DNA of 5,821 nucleotides from Burkholderiales bacterium. Lineage in GTDB: Bacteria > Pseudomonadota > Gammaproteobacteria > Burkholderiales > Burkholderiaceae_D. Positions within the stretch are counted from its first letter, which is position 1; each line of letters starts with the position of its first letter. The stretch covers positions 1-5,821 of the forward strand of contig SYFN01000218.1 in NCBI GenBank assembly GCA_005800405.1, read 5' to 3'. The position numbers and the translations under genes are program-made. This document shows, piece after piece, positions 1 to 5,821 of the stretch. The notes under the pieces were generated by a model, which saw only the letters and a program-made list of their open reading frames with translations, was not told where the DNA came from and made no database searches.

Positions 1-130
1 CTGCACAATTTAATGATACGCTCGCCATAGTCGGAAAGCATATAATTTCTTCCGAAGCATTTTTAGAGAGATTTGAACTTTTACCTTCAAAGGATAAAGA
101 TAATAGAGGTAAGCAGGAAATTGTAAAAGA
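1..130. other. AT-rich segment of unlike origin, unrecognised partial ORF
   Basis: The first ~130 bases differ sharply from everything downstream: 42 of the first 120 bases are G or C (35%), against roughly 55% beyond. A + strand frame is open from base 3 and its codons up to about base 143 read like a real, charged protein (pieces such as FNDTLAIVGKHIISSEAF and [11 protein letters not shown]). Past that point the same frame becomes Arg-rich nonsense and stops at 255-257, because the DNA there encodes IspG in another frame. I do not recognise the protein. A reverse-strand frame is also open here, so the coding strand is not certain. The likeliest reading is a fragment of another gene joined to ispG by chimeric assembly or rearrangement. 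Confidence 0.5.
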
Positions 131-288
131 CCCACATTGGTATCAGCCTGCCTGGCACAGGGGAGTCACCGGCGGCTCCGGTGTTTGTCGACGGCCAGAA
201 ATCCGTCACCCTGCGAGGCGAGCATATCGCAGAAGAGTTTCAGGCCATCGTGCTTGATTATGTAAAGACACGCTATGGCAGATCCTAA
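127..288 (+). pseudogene. ispG: ispG C-terminal fragment (4-hydroxy-3-methylbut-2-enyl diphosphate synthase), 5' part replaced
   Basis: The last 53 codons of this frame encode a recognisable IspG (GcpE) C-terminus: [18 protein letters not shown], then [12 protein letters not shown], ending in TRYGRS. IspG is the [4Fe-4S] enzyme of the MEP isoprenoid pathway that makes HMBPP. The fragment holds none of the cluster-binding cysteines, which lie further upstream in the full protein of roughly 400 residues. An in-frame TAA at 124-126 closes the frame and the sequence before it is AT-rich and unrelated, so the true ispG sequence begins somewhere between about 127 and 147. ispG is normally essential where the MEP pathway is the only isoprenoid route, so an artificial break at the sequence edge is more likely than a real truncation. 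It overlaps the hisS start by 14 bases, as expected for neighbouring genes in this cluster. Confidence 0.8.
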
Positions 289-1636
289 AAAAACTGAAAA
301 AATTGTTGGCGTCAAAGGTATGAACGATATTTTGCCGGACGATGCACCTTTGTGGGAGCTTTTCGAGAATACGGTGCAATCCGTGCTGCGTAGTTACGGA
401 TATCAGCAGATACGCACACCGATTGTGGAGCCCACGGCCTTGTTTGCGCGTGGTCTTGGCGAAGTCACCGACATTGTTGAGAAAGAGATGTACTCATTCA
501 CCGACAGCATGAATGGCGATGCATTGACGCTACGGCCTGAATGTACCGCCGGCGTGGTGCGATCCGTGCTCGAACACAATCTGACTTACGACAGCCCGAA
601 GCGGCTCTGGTACGCGGGTCCCATGTTCCGGCATGAGCGGCCTCCGCGGGGACGCTATCGCCAGTTTCATCAGGTAGGCGCAGAGGCGTTGGGCTTTGCG
701 GGTCCTGATATCGATGCTGAGCTAATCCTGTTGTGCCAGCGACTCTGGGATGATCTAGGTCTGGCTGACATCCGCCTTGAAATCAACTCTATCGGTGATG
801 CCGTAGAACGCCAGCGTCATCGTGCAGATTTGATTACGTATTTCGAACAGCACCATGACCAGCTGGATGCAGATGCTCAGCGTCGGCTGCATACCAACCC
901 ATTGCGCATTCTCGATACCAAAAATTCCGGAATGCAAGCGCTTGTTAACGCAGCGCCGAAGCTGCTTGAGTACCTAGGAGAACAATCCCGAGCACATTTC
1001 GAAGGTGTGCAGCGATTCCTGCGTCATAACAACGTGCCGTTCACTATCAACCCGCGTTTGGTGCGAGGTATGGATTATTACAACCGTACCGTATTCGAAT
1101 GGATCACCGATCAGCTGGGATCGCAAGGCACGGTCTGTGGTGGTGGTCGCTACGACCCGCTGGTCGAGATTTTCGGTGGCAAACCAACGCCTGCGGTTGG
1201 TTTTGCGATGGGTGTCGAGCGACTGCTTGAACTCATGAAAGTCGCCGGCGGTAATTTTTCCCGCAGCCAGTGCGATGTCTATCTGGTTCACCAGGGCGAT
1301 GAAGCTCAGCTGCGGTCCTTTGTGATCGCTGAACGTTTGCGGGATGCTGGCCTTGATGTTGTGCTACATTGCGCAGCGGCCGGCGGCTTGGGCAGTTTTA
1401 AATCGCAAATGAAGCGTGCAGATGCCAGTGGAGCCGCTTACGCCATCATCATCGGCGAGGATGAAATCGCCAGCGGTACGGCAATCGTCAAGCATCTGCG
1501 CGAAGCGGACATGACGAATAATCAGCAAAGCGTCAGCCTCGAATCGCTGACCGATCATCTGATCGATCGAATGATCGGCGACGATGAACACGATCACGGT
1601 CATTTGCATGCAGGCCAGTTACATACTCATCACTGA
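275..1636 (+). CDS. hisS: Histidyl-tRNA synthetase with His-rich C-terminal tail
   Basis: This class II aminoacyl-tRNA synthetase charges tRNA-His with histidine in the cytoplasm using ATP. The class II core is complete: motif 1 around residues 40-60, the TLRPE segment at 85-89, motif 2 at 115-135 ([17 protein letters not shown]), the HisRS-specific histidine-binding motif [13 protein letters not shown] at 264-276, GGGRYD at 289-294, and motif 3 at 306-320 ([15 protein letters not shown]). The anticodon-binding domain fills about 333-432. The residue after RPE is Cys (RPECT), where many family members have Gly. The ATG at 275 fits the usual short N-terminus before KGMNDILP and lies inside the end of ispG, which suggests translational coupling; no strong Shine-Dalgarno is visible. 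At 453 residues it is about 30 longer than the E. coli enzyme, the excess being a tail with seven His in its last 15 residues. Confidence 0.97.
   Translation: MADPKKTEKIVGVKGMNDILPDDAPLWELFENTVQSVLRSYGYQQIRTPIVEPTALFARGLGEVTDIVEKEMYSFTDSMNGDALTLRPECTAGVVRSVLEHNLTYDSPKRLWYAGPMFRHERPPRGRYRQFHQVGAEALGFAGPDIDAELILLCQRLWDDLGLADIRLEINSIGDAVERQRHRADLITYFEQHHDQLDADAQRRLHTNPLRILDTKNSGMQALVNAAPKLLEYLGEQSRAHFEGVQRFLRHNNVPFTINPRLVRGMDYYNRTVFEWITDQLGSQGTVCGGGRYDPLVEIFGGKPTPAVGFAMGVERLLELMKVAGGNFSRSQCDVYLVHQGDEAQLRSFVIAERLRDAGLDVVLHCAAAGGLGSFKSQMKRADASGAAYAIIIGEDEIASGTAIVKHLREADMTNNQQSVSLESLTDHLIDRMIGDDEHDHGHLHAGQLHTHH
1551..1578. repeat. 8-bp inverted repeat with clustered GATC sites inside hisS
   Basis: CCGATCAT at 1551-1558 and ATGATCGG at 1571-1578 are perfect reverse complements separated by 12 bases that contain GATCGATC. 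GATC occurs at 1553, 1561, 1565 and 1573, with a fifth at 1592. The stretch lies in the hisS coding sequence (residues [10 protein letters not shown]), so codon usage alone may explain it. There is no T-tract, so it is not an intrinsic terminator. Confidence 0.5.
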
Positions 1637-1643
1637 AACGACT

Positions 1644-2291
1644 ATGGCATACGATCTTGAAGAGCAAGAACAACTCGCAACGCTGAAAGCGTGGTGGAAA
1701 CAATATGGCAATCTGGTGACCTGGCTTGTCATCGCAGTGCTGGCCGCTTATGCCTCTTGGTCGGGCTGGAAATATTATCAGCGCGAACAGGCGTCCAAGG
1801 CCGCCTTGCTGTACGAGGAAATCGTGAAGGCAGTTGAGGGTAAGGATCAGAATCGTCTGGCACGCGCGACTAGCGACATCCGCGAACGCTATGCTCGTAC
1901 ACCTTATGCGTCGATGGGCGCCTTGCTGGCCGCAAAATCAGCATTTGATGTCAACGACCTGAAATCAGCCAAGGCCTACCTGCAATGGGTCGTTGATCAG
2001 AGCAGCGGTGAAGAATATCAGGCTATCGCGCGTCTGCGTCTGGCCGGCTTACTGCTCGATGAAAAAGCCTACGACGAGGGTCTTAACCTCCTTGCCGCGC
2101 CTTTCCCTGATCAGTTTGCTGGACTAGTTGCCGACCGCCGCGGTGACTTGCTGTTCGCGCAGAACAAAATAGAAGACGCGCGCGCCGCGTATCAGCTGGC
2201 GCTTGAGAAAACTGACCTCAAGAGTCCCGCACGGCAGCTGATCCAGCTGAAGCTGGACGCGATTGGTGGTAGCACCACCCAGGCCGGTTGA
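1644..2291 (+). CDS. yfgM: YfgM-like tetratricopeptide protein, Sec translocon/periplasmic chaperone ancillary subunit
   Basis: The 215-residue product has the YfgM architecture: a short charged cytoplasmic N-terminus (MAYDLEEQEQLATLKAWW), one membrane segment at about 23-45 (VTWLVIAVLAAYASW), and a helical C-terminal region of TPR-like repeats from about 50 to 205 facing the periplasm. E. coli YfgM (206 residues) binds SecYEG and the chaperone PpiD; the same role here is inferred from similarity and from its place between hisS and bamB. The start at 1644 is chosen because family members begin with MAYxLxEQE-type sequences. A longer reading from 1584 adds 20 residues that merely overlap the end of hisS out of frame. 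Only 7 bases separate it from hisS and there is no clear Shine-Dalgarno, so coupling to hisS translation is likely. Confidence 0.9.
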   Translation: MAYDLEEQEQLATLKAWWKQYGNLVTWLVIAVLAAYASWSGWKYYQREQASKAALLYEEIVKAVEGKDQNRLARATSDIRERYARTPYASMGALLAAKSAFDVNDLKSAKAYLQWVVDQSSGEEYQAIARLRLAGLLLDEKAYDEGLNLLAAPFPDQFAGLVADRRGDLLFAQNKIEDARAAYQLALEKTDLKSPARQLIQLKLDAIGGSTTQAG

Positions 2292-2293
2292 GC

Positions 2294-2299
2294 GGAGAG
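2294..2299 (+). promoter_or_regulatory. Ribosome binding site of bamB
   Basis: GGAGAG lies 5 bases before the ATG at 2305. It decides the bamB start in favour of 2305 over the in-frame ATG at 2263, which lies inside yfgM and would add 14 residues ahead of the lipoprotein signal peptide. Confidence 0.8.
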
Positions 2300-2304
2300 C
2301 GAAG

Positions 2305-3453
2305 ATGCGTGTTTCTTTTCGCTGCATACTCGTTACAGCTTTGGTGCTGCTGGCCGGTTGCTCCTCGCTGAATCCATTTTCACGCAAAGTGCCTCGTAAC
2401 GAGCCAGCACCATTGGTTCAGTTCACACCATCCATGGCAGCCCGTACAGTCTGGACCGCGCGCATTGGCAAGTTGGGCGACAACCCGCTGGCGCCTGCAG
2501 TTGTCGACGCGCGCGTATATGCCGCGAGTGCCGATGGCGAAATCTTCTGTCTGGAGGCCGCCGATGGCAAGCTCATCTGGAAGATCAAAGCGGGGACCGA
2601 GCTCACTGCTGGGGTTGGTACGGATGGCAAGGTACTCGTCGTTGTCGGCGCCGATGGCGTGATTCTGGCGTTTGCTGCCGCTGATGGAAAACCGCTCTGG
2701 AGAGCTCAGGCATCAACGGAAGTACTGTCACCGCCCGCACTGGGTAGCGGTGTGGTCGTCATTCGCAGCATGGACAATCGCATAGCCGCATACGATCTTG
2801 AGTCAGGCAATCGGCGATGGTTTGTACAGCGCACTGCGCCGGCACTAGCGCTGCGCGCCTCGCCCGGTATTTTGATGAATGATGGCATCGCCTTCGTTGC
2901 GTTGCCGGCTGGGCGGTTGCTCGCGCTGGCTGCGCAAACGGGTGCGCCGCGCTGGGATGCGCCTATCGCTGAGCCTCGTGGTGCTACAGAACTTGAACGC
3001 GTCGCCGACGTCTCCGGTATGCCGGCCCTGATGGGGCGTGATGTTTGTGCTGCTGCTTACCAAGGCCGACTGGCCTGTGTCGATGCGGGTAACGGCTCGG
3101 TACGCTGGGCGCGGGAACTATCCGCTGATGTAGGCCCGGGTCTTGATCAGCGATACGTATTTGCCTCGGATGAGCTCGGTAACTTGCAGGCCTTTGCGCG
3201 CGATTCCGGGAGCAGTTTGTGGCGCAATACGTCGCTTAGCTGGCGCGGTCTGTCCTCACCTGTGTCATTTGGTCGTGCGGTAGTTGTTGGGGATCGCCAA
3301 GGTTACTTGCATTTCTTTTCGCGTGAGGAAGGTGCCTTGCTGGCACGCATGCAAACGGATGGAAGCGCGATCCGCGCGACGCCTATCGTGGCCGGCTCCA
3401 CGCTCATTGTTCAGTCACAGAATGGAAGTTTGCTTGCAATATCAACCGAATAA
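2305..3453 (+). CDS. bamB: Outer membrane assembly lipoprotein BamB
   Basis: The 382-residue protein is the beta-propeller lipoprotein of the BAM complex, which binds BamA POTRA domains and helps insert beta-barrel proteins into the outer membrane. A signal peptide with lipobox LAGC ends at Cys19, the lipidated residue; Ser at +2 predicts outer-membrane sorting. From about residue 45 there are repeated PQQ-propeller blades with the pattern G-x-(L/I)-x-A-x-(D/E)-x-x-(D/S)-G-x-x-x-W (for example EIFCLEAADGKLIWK at 79-93 and VILAFAAADGKPLWR at 119-133). LALR at 181-184 matches the LSLR loop known in E. coli BamB to contact BamA, and ELERVADV at 229-236 aligns with the conserved E. coli stretch EIDRLSDV. 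Length is close to the 392 of E. coli. Cys82, Cys248 and Cys258 occur in the mature part. It follows yfgM by 13 bases, the usual arrangement. Confidence 0.96.
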   Translation: MRVSFRCILVTALVLLAGCSSLNPFSRKVPRNEPAPLVQFTPSMAARTVWTARIGKLGDNPLAPAVVDARVYAASADGEIFCLEAADGKLIWKIKAGTELTAGVGTDGKVLVVVGADGVILAFAAADGKPLWRAQASTEVLSPPALGSGVVVIRSMDNRIAAYDLESGNRRWFVQRTAPALALRASPGILMNDGIAFVALPAGRLLALAAQTGAPRWDAPIAEPRGATELERVADVSGMPALMGRDVCAAAYQGRLACVDAGNGSVRWARELSADVGPGLDQRYVFASDELGNLQAFARDSGSSLWRNTSLSWRGLSSPVSFGRAVVVGDRQGYLHFFSREEGALLARMQTDGSAIRATPIVAGSTLIVQSQNGSLLAISTE

Positions 3454-3489
3454 GCGCCCCAGCAAAGGCATGAAGCATCAGGATGTCCG

Positions 3490-4827
3490 ATGAAGCCGGT
3501 CATTGCACTGGTCGGCCGCCCTAACGTTGGCAAATCCACACTCTTCAATCGTCTGACCCGTTCGCGAGATGCGCTGGTTGCAGATTTGCCAGGGTTGACG
3601 CGTGATCGTCATTACGGTGAAGGTCGCATGGGACAGCGACCATTTATCGTTATCGACACGGGTGGCTTCGAACCTGTTGCCAAAGACGGCATCTTGCATG
3701 AAATGGCGAAGCAGACGCGTCAGGCTGTAGCCGAGGCGGATGTGGTGATTTTTATTGTCGATAGCCGTCAGGGACTCACGCCGCATGACAAGACCATCAC
3801 GGATTTTCTGCGTAAATCCGGCCGTCGGGTCATGCTGGTGGTTAACAAAGCCGAGGGTATGAAATACACCACGGTCTCCGCAGATTTCTACGAGCTTGGT
3901 TTGGGTGACCCCTATGTAATTTCCGCGGCGCATGGGGATGGCGTGGCCGACTTGGTCGACGAAGCGCTCGATAGTGCACTTGCAGGCAAAACCGAGGAGG
4001 CCGATGAATTACCCGGCGTGCGGGGCGTGCGCATTGCCATCGTGGGCCGTCCCAATGTGGGCAAATCAACGATGGTGAACACATTGTTGGGTGAAGAGCG
4101 CGTGATTGCCTTTGATATGCCCGGCACCACAAGAGATTCTATCGAGATTCCATTCGAACGCTCCGGACGTCACTACACGCTGATTGATACCGCAGGTATA
4201 CGCCGCAAAGGAAAGGTCTTCGAAGCGATCGAAAAATTTTCTGTTGTGAAGACCTTGCAATCCATTTCAGAGGCGAATGTCGTGCTGCTTTTGCTTGATG
4301 CGCAGCAGGATATTTCCGAGCAGGATGCGCATATCGCCGGTTTTATTCTTGAGGCTGGTAGAGCGCTGGTTGTTAGCGTGAACAAGTGGGATGGATTGAC
4401 CAGCGACGAGCGAGATCACATCAAGCGCGAAATGGATCGTAAGCTGAGCTTTTTGTCGTTCGCAAAATTCCATTACATCTCCGCACTGAAAGGTACAGGC
4501 ATTTCGCCTTTGATGAAATCAATTGATGCGGCTTATGCTGCCGCCATGGTGAAACTGCCCACGCCTCAGCTCACACGTGCTCTGCAAGAGGCACTGGATC
4601 ATCAACAACCGCGGCGTAAAGGCTCGGTTCGCCCCAAGCTGCGCTATGCACACCAAGGTGGTCAAAATCCCCCCGTCAGTGTGATTCATGGCAATACACT
4701 CAACGCAATTGATGACAGCTACAAGCGGTATCTGGAGAAACATTTTCGGGAAAGTTTCTCTTTGGTTGGTACACCGCTACGCATAGAGTTGCGCTCAGAA
4801 AAAAACCCTTTTTCCAAGCAGGAATAG
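3490..4827 (+). CDS. der: Ribosome-assembly GTPase Der (EngA)
   Basis: Der is an essential GTPase with two tandem G domains that acts in maturation of the 50S ribosomal subunit. G domain 1: P-loop GRPNVGKS 9-16, DTGG 56-59, G4 as NKAE 119-122, G5 SAAHG 145-149. G domain 2: P-loop GRPNVGKS 186-193, TT 213-214, DTAG 233-236, NKWD 298-301, SALKG 331-335. The C-terminal KH-like domain runs from about 350 to 440 ([11 protein letters not shown], then [11 protein letters not shown]). Its 445 residues fit the shorter Der proteins that lack the extended linker of the 490-residue E. coli form. The first G4 motif ends in Glu rather than the canonical Asp. The start is supported by AGGA at 3480-3483, 6 bases before the ATG, and by the standard distance to the first P-loop. 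It lies 36 bases after bamB. Confidence 0.97.
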   Translation: MKPVIALVGRPNVGKSTLFNRLTRSRDALVADLPGLTRDRHYGEGRMGQRPFIVIDTGGFEPVAKDGILHEMAKQTRQAVAEADVVIFIVDSRQGLTPHDKTITDFLRKSGRRVMLVVNKAEGMKYTTVSADFYELGLGDPYVISAAHGDGVADLVDEALDSALAGKTEEADELPGVRGVRIAIVGRPNVGKSTMVNTLLGEERVIAFDMPGTTRDSIEIPFERSGRHYTLIDTAGIRRKGKVFEAIEKFSVVKTLQSISEANVVLLLLDAQQDISEQDAHIAGFILEAGRALVVSVNKWDGLTSDERDHIKREMDRKLSFLSFAKFHYISALKGTGISPLMKSIDAAYAAAMVKLPTPQLTRALQEALDHQQPRRKGSVRPKLRYAHQGGQNPPVSVIHGNTLNAIDDSYKRYLEKHFRESFSLVGTPLRIELRSEKNPFSKQE

Positions 4828-4848
4828 CACACATTTTCTGCGTTGGTG

Positions 4849-4867
4849 TTTGCCAGTGTGTGGCAAA
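4849..4867. repeat. Perfect 7-bp inverted repeat upstream of hfq
   Basis: TTTGCCA (4849-4855) and TGGCAAA (4861-4867) are exact reverse complements around a 5-base centre, GTGTG. It lies 22 bases after the der stop and overlaps the -35 part of the candidate hfq promoter. As RNA it would form a modest hairpin, but no T-run follows on either strand, so a terminator is unlikely. A protein-binding operator is an alternative; no factor can be named from the sequence. Confidence 0.6.
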
Positions 4868-4879
4868 ATCGATTACATT
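4850..4879 (+). promoter_or_regulatory. Candidate sigma-70 promoter for hfq-hflX
   Basis: TTGCCA at 4850-4855 (four of six bases matching TTGACA) and TACATT at 4874-4879 (four of six matching TATAAT) are separated by 18 bases. It sits in the only large intergenic gap of the window and would give a leader of about 75 bases before hfq. The boxes are moderate matches, so this is a prediction from position and consensus only. Read-through from der is also possible because no terminator is seen in the gap. Confidence 0.35.
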
Positions 4880-4940
4880 CTCGGCAGGCAGTGATTTCTG
4901 GCGCTTGTATTTTGGTCCGCCAACCCCATCTCCCGAACCT

Positions 4941-4955
4941 AACAAAAAAACGGAG
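4941..4955 (+). promoter_or_regulatory. A-rich leader and ribosome binding site of hfq
   Basis: GGAG at 4952-4955 stands 5 bases before the hfq ATG. Directly before it, 4941-4949 reads AAC AAA AAA, three consecutive A-R-N triplets of the kind the distal face of Hfq binds. E. coli Hfq is known to repress its own mRNA by binding its leader, so similar autoregulation is plausible here but is inference. Confidence 0.45.
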
Positions 4956-4960
4956 CCTCC

Positions 4961-5197
4961 ATGAGTAACAAAGGGCAACTGCTACAAGACCCATTTTTGA
5001 ACGTCTTGCGAAAAGAGCACGTTCCAGTTTCCATCTATCTGGTCAACGGGATCAAACTGCAGGGACACGTGGAATCTTTCGACCAATATGTTGTATTGCT
5101 TCGTAACACCGTCACCCAGATGGTTTACAAGCATGCGATTTCCACCGTCGTACCCGCGCGTGCGGTGAATCTTCATTCGGAGTCCGAGGCTGAATAA
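4961..5197 (+). CDS. hfq: RNA chaperone Hfq
   Basis: Hfq is a hexameric Sm-like RNA-binding protein that pairs small RNAs with target mRNAs. The whole Sm fold is present in 78 residues: the N-terminal helix with QDPFLN (9-14), Sm1 [15 protein letters not shown] (21-35) followed by ESFDQY (38-43), and Sm2 with the invariant YKHAIS (56-61). Proximal-face residues Gln9, Phe40, Lys57 and His58 (E. coli Gln8, Phe39, Lys56, His57) and distal-face Tyr26, Gly30 and Lys32 are in place. The rim reads RKEH (17-20) instead of the E. coli RRER, a form I associate with betaproteobacteria. The C-terminal tail is very short and acidic, ending ESEAE, unlike the longer E. coli tail of 102 residues. It is followed 27 bases later by hflX, a widely conserved pair. 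Confidence 0.98.
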   Translation: MSNKGQLLQDPFLNVLRKEHVPVSIYLVNGIKLQGHVESFDQYVVLLRNTVTQMVYKHAISTVVPARAVNLHSESEAE

Positions 5198-5224
5198 GTC
5201 ATTCCCTCCTGCCAAGGCGGTGTC

Positions 5225-5821
5225 ATGCGCGCAGTCCTGGTAGGTGTTGATTTTGGCAAGGGTGACTTTCTGGCCAGTCTGGAGGAACTCGCGCTGTTGT
5301 CAAAATCTGCTGGTGCCGAGCCGGTCGCCAGTGTGACCGGCCGGCGCGCAACGCCGGACTCCGCGCTTTTCGTTGGATCTGGCAAAGCTGAAGAAATACG
5401 AGATACGGTTTCTGATCTGTCTCTGGATATCGCTGTCTTCAACCATGCTCTGTCACCGGCGCAGCAACGTAATCTCGAGCGCCTCCTGCAGATACGCGTG
5501 ATCGACCGCACCAGTCTTATTCTCGATATCTTCGCCCAGCGCGCCCAAAGTCATGAGGGTAAGGTCCAGGTCGAGTTGGCTCAGCTGCAGCATTTAGCAA
5601 CGCGTCTGGTACGCGGCTGGACCCATCTTGAGCGGCAAAAAGGCGGTATTGGTCTTCGGGGGCCCGGTGAGACCCAGTTGGAGACCGACCGAAGGCTGAT
5701 TGGCGATCGGGTCAAGGCATTGCGCGGCAAGTTGGACAAGCTACAGCGCCAGCGCAACACGCAGCGGCGTTCCCGCGAACGGAACCAGACTTTCTCGATA
5801 TCCTTGGTCGGCTACACCAAC
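5225..5821 (+). CDS. hflX: GTPase HflX, 5' part (runs off the window)
   Basis: HflX is a GTPase that binds 50S and 70S particles and splits stalled ribosomes, notably under heat stress. The window holds the first 199 codons with no stop, ending at SLVGYTN, exactly where the P-loop of the G domain (GYTNAGKS in the family) begins, so nucleotide-binding motifs lie outside. The N-terminal HflX domain is clear: VGSGKAEEI (50-58), FNHALSPAQQRNLE (72-85), RTSLILDIFAQRAQSHEGK (95-113), QVELAQLQH (115-123) and the hallmark GGIGLRGPGETQLETDRR (140-157), then an Arg/Lys-rich helical linker (162-186). The start is supported by AAGG at 5214-5217, 7 bases before the ATG, and by MRAVLVGVD matching the usual first strand. 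It is probably cotranscribed with hfq. Confidence 0.96.
   Translation, partial: MRAVLVGVDFGKGDFLASLEELALLSKSAGAEPVASVTGRRATPDSALFVGSGKAEEIRDTVSDLSLDIAVFNHALSPAQQRNLERLLQIRVIDRTSLILDIFAQRAQSHEGKVQVELAQLQHLATRLVRGWTHLERQKGGIGLRGPGETQLETDRRLIGDRVKALRGKLDKLQRQRNTQRRSRERNQTFSISLVGYTN

Noticed and set aside
3..257. A single 84-codon open frame reading through the left edge
   Set aside because: Its second half is the ispG 3' end read out of frame (Arg-rich nonsense), so it is not one real protein; only the part up to about 143 may be coding.
1584..1643. Longer yfgM reading starting at 1584
   Set aside because: The extra 20 residues lie inside hisS out of frame and displace the family-typical MAYDLEEQE start.
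2263..2304. Longer bamB reading starting at 2263
   Set aside because: It would put 14 Pro/Arg-rich residues before the lipoprotein signal peptide; GGAGAG at 2294-2299 supports 2305.
3478..3933. 151-codon reverse-strand open frame opposite der
   Set aside because: It lies fully opposite conserved der sequence, has no recognisable domain, and is a shadow of GC-rich codon usage.
4799..4813. A-run followed by T-run near the der 3' end as a possible terminator
   Set aside because: It lies inside der codons, has no GC stem, and the arms are only A:T.
4899..4922. TGGCG/CGCCA inverted repeat in the hfq leader
   Set aside because: Only 5 bp with a 14-base loop; expected by chance and not clearly stable.
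4700..4994. Reverse-strand open frames of about 91-92 codons across the der-hfq gap
   Set aside because: They mostly overlap der and hfq coding sequence and lack a recognisable product or convincing ribosome site.
275..5821. A novel defence, mobile or biosynthetic system
   Set aside because: Every gene from 275 onward is a well-known housekeeping gene in a conserved order; no transposase, recombinase, array, tRNA or unknown ORF interrupts it.

Overview
The window is the core of a conserved housekeeping cluster, all on the + strand: 3' end of ispG, hisS, a yfgM-like gene, bamB, der, hfq and the 5' part of hflX. This order, together with the short betaproteobacterial-style Hfq (rim motif RKEH), a Der of 445 residues and about 55% GC, points to a betaproteobacterium. 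That assignment rests on remembered gene order and protein style, not on a database search.

Layout. Bases 1 to about 130 are AT-rich (42 G/C in the first 120) and do not belong to the gene they run into. They carry an open frame whose product I do not recognise. From about 127-140 to 288 the sequence is clearly the last ~50 codons of ispG, in a different frame, so the left edge looks like a sequence junction (assembly chimera, rearrangement or insertion). hisS (275-1636) overlaps ispG by 14 bases. The yfgM-like gene (1644-2291) follows after 7 bases, bamB (2305-3453) after 13, and der (3490-4827) after 36. This tight packing suggests one transcript. The only sizeable gap, 4828-4960, holds a perfect 7-bp inverted repeat, a plausible sigma-70 promoter overlapping it, and an A-rich leader next to the hfq ribosome binding site. 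hfq (4961-5197) and hflX (5225 to beyond the window end) follow with a 27-base gap and probably form a second transcription unit.

How the genes work together. The cluster mixes isoprenoid synthesis (IspG), histidine tRNA charging (HisS), envelope protein export and outer-membrane assembly (YfgM-like at the Sec translocon, BamB in the BAM complex), ribosome assembly and rescue GTPases (Der, HflX) and RNA-based regulation (Hfq). I see no mobile element, CRISPR array, RNA gene, toxin-antitoxin pair or defence system, and no evidence for an undescribed system. The points worth a second look are the left-edge junction, a histidine-rich tail on histidyl-tRNA synthetase, and the dyad/promoter/A-rich leader before hfq.
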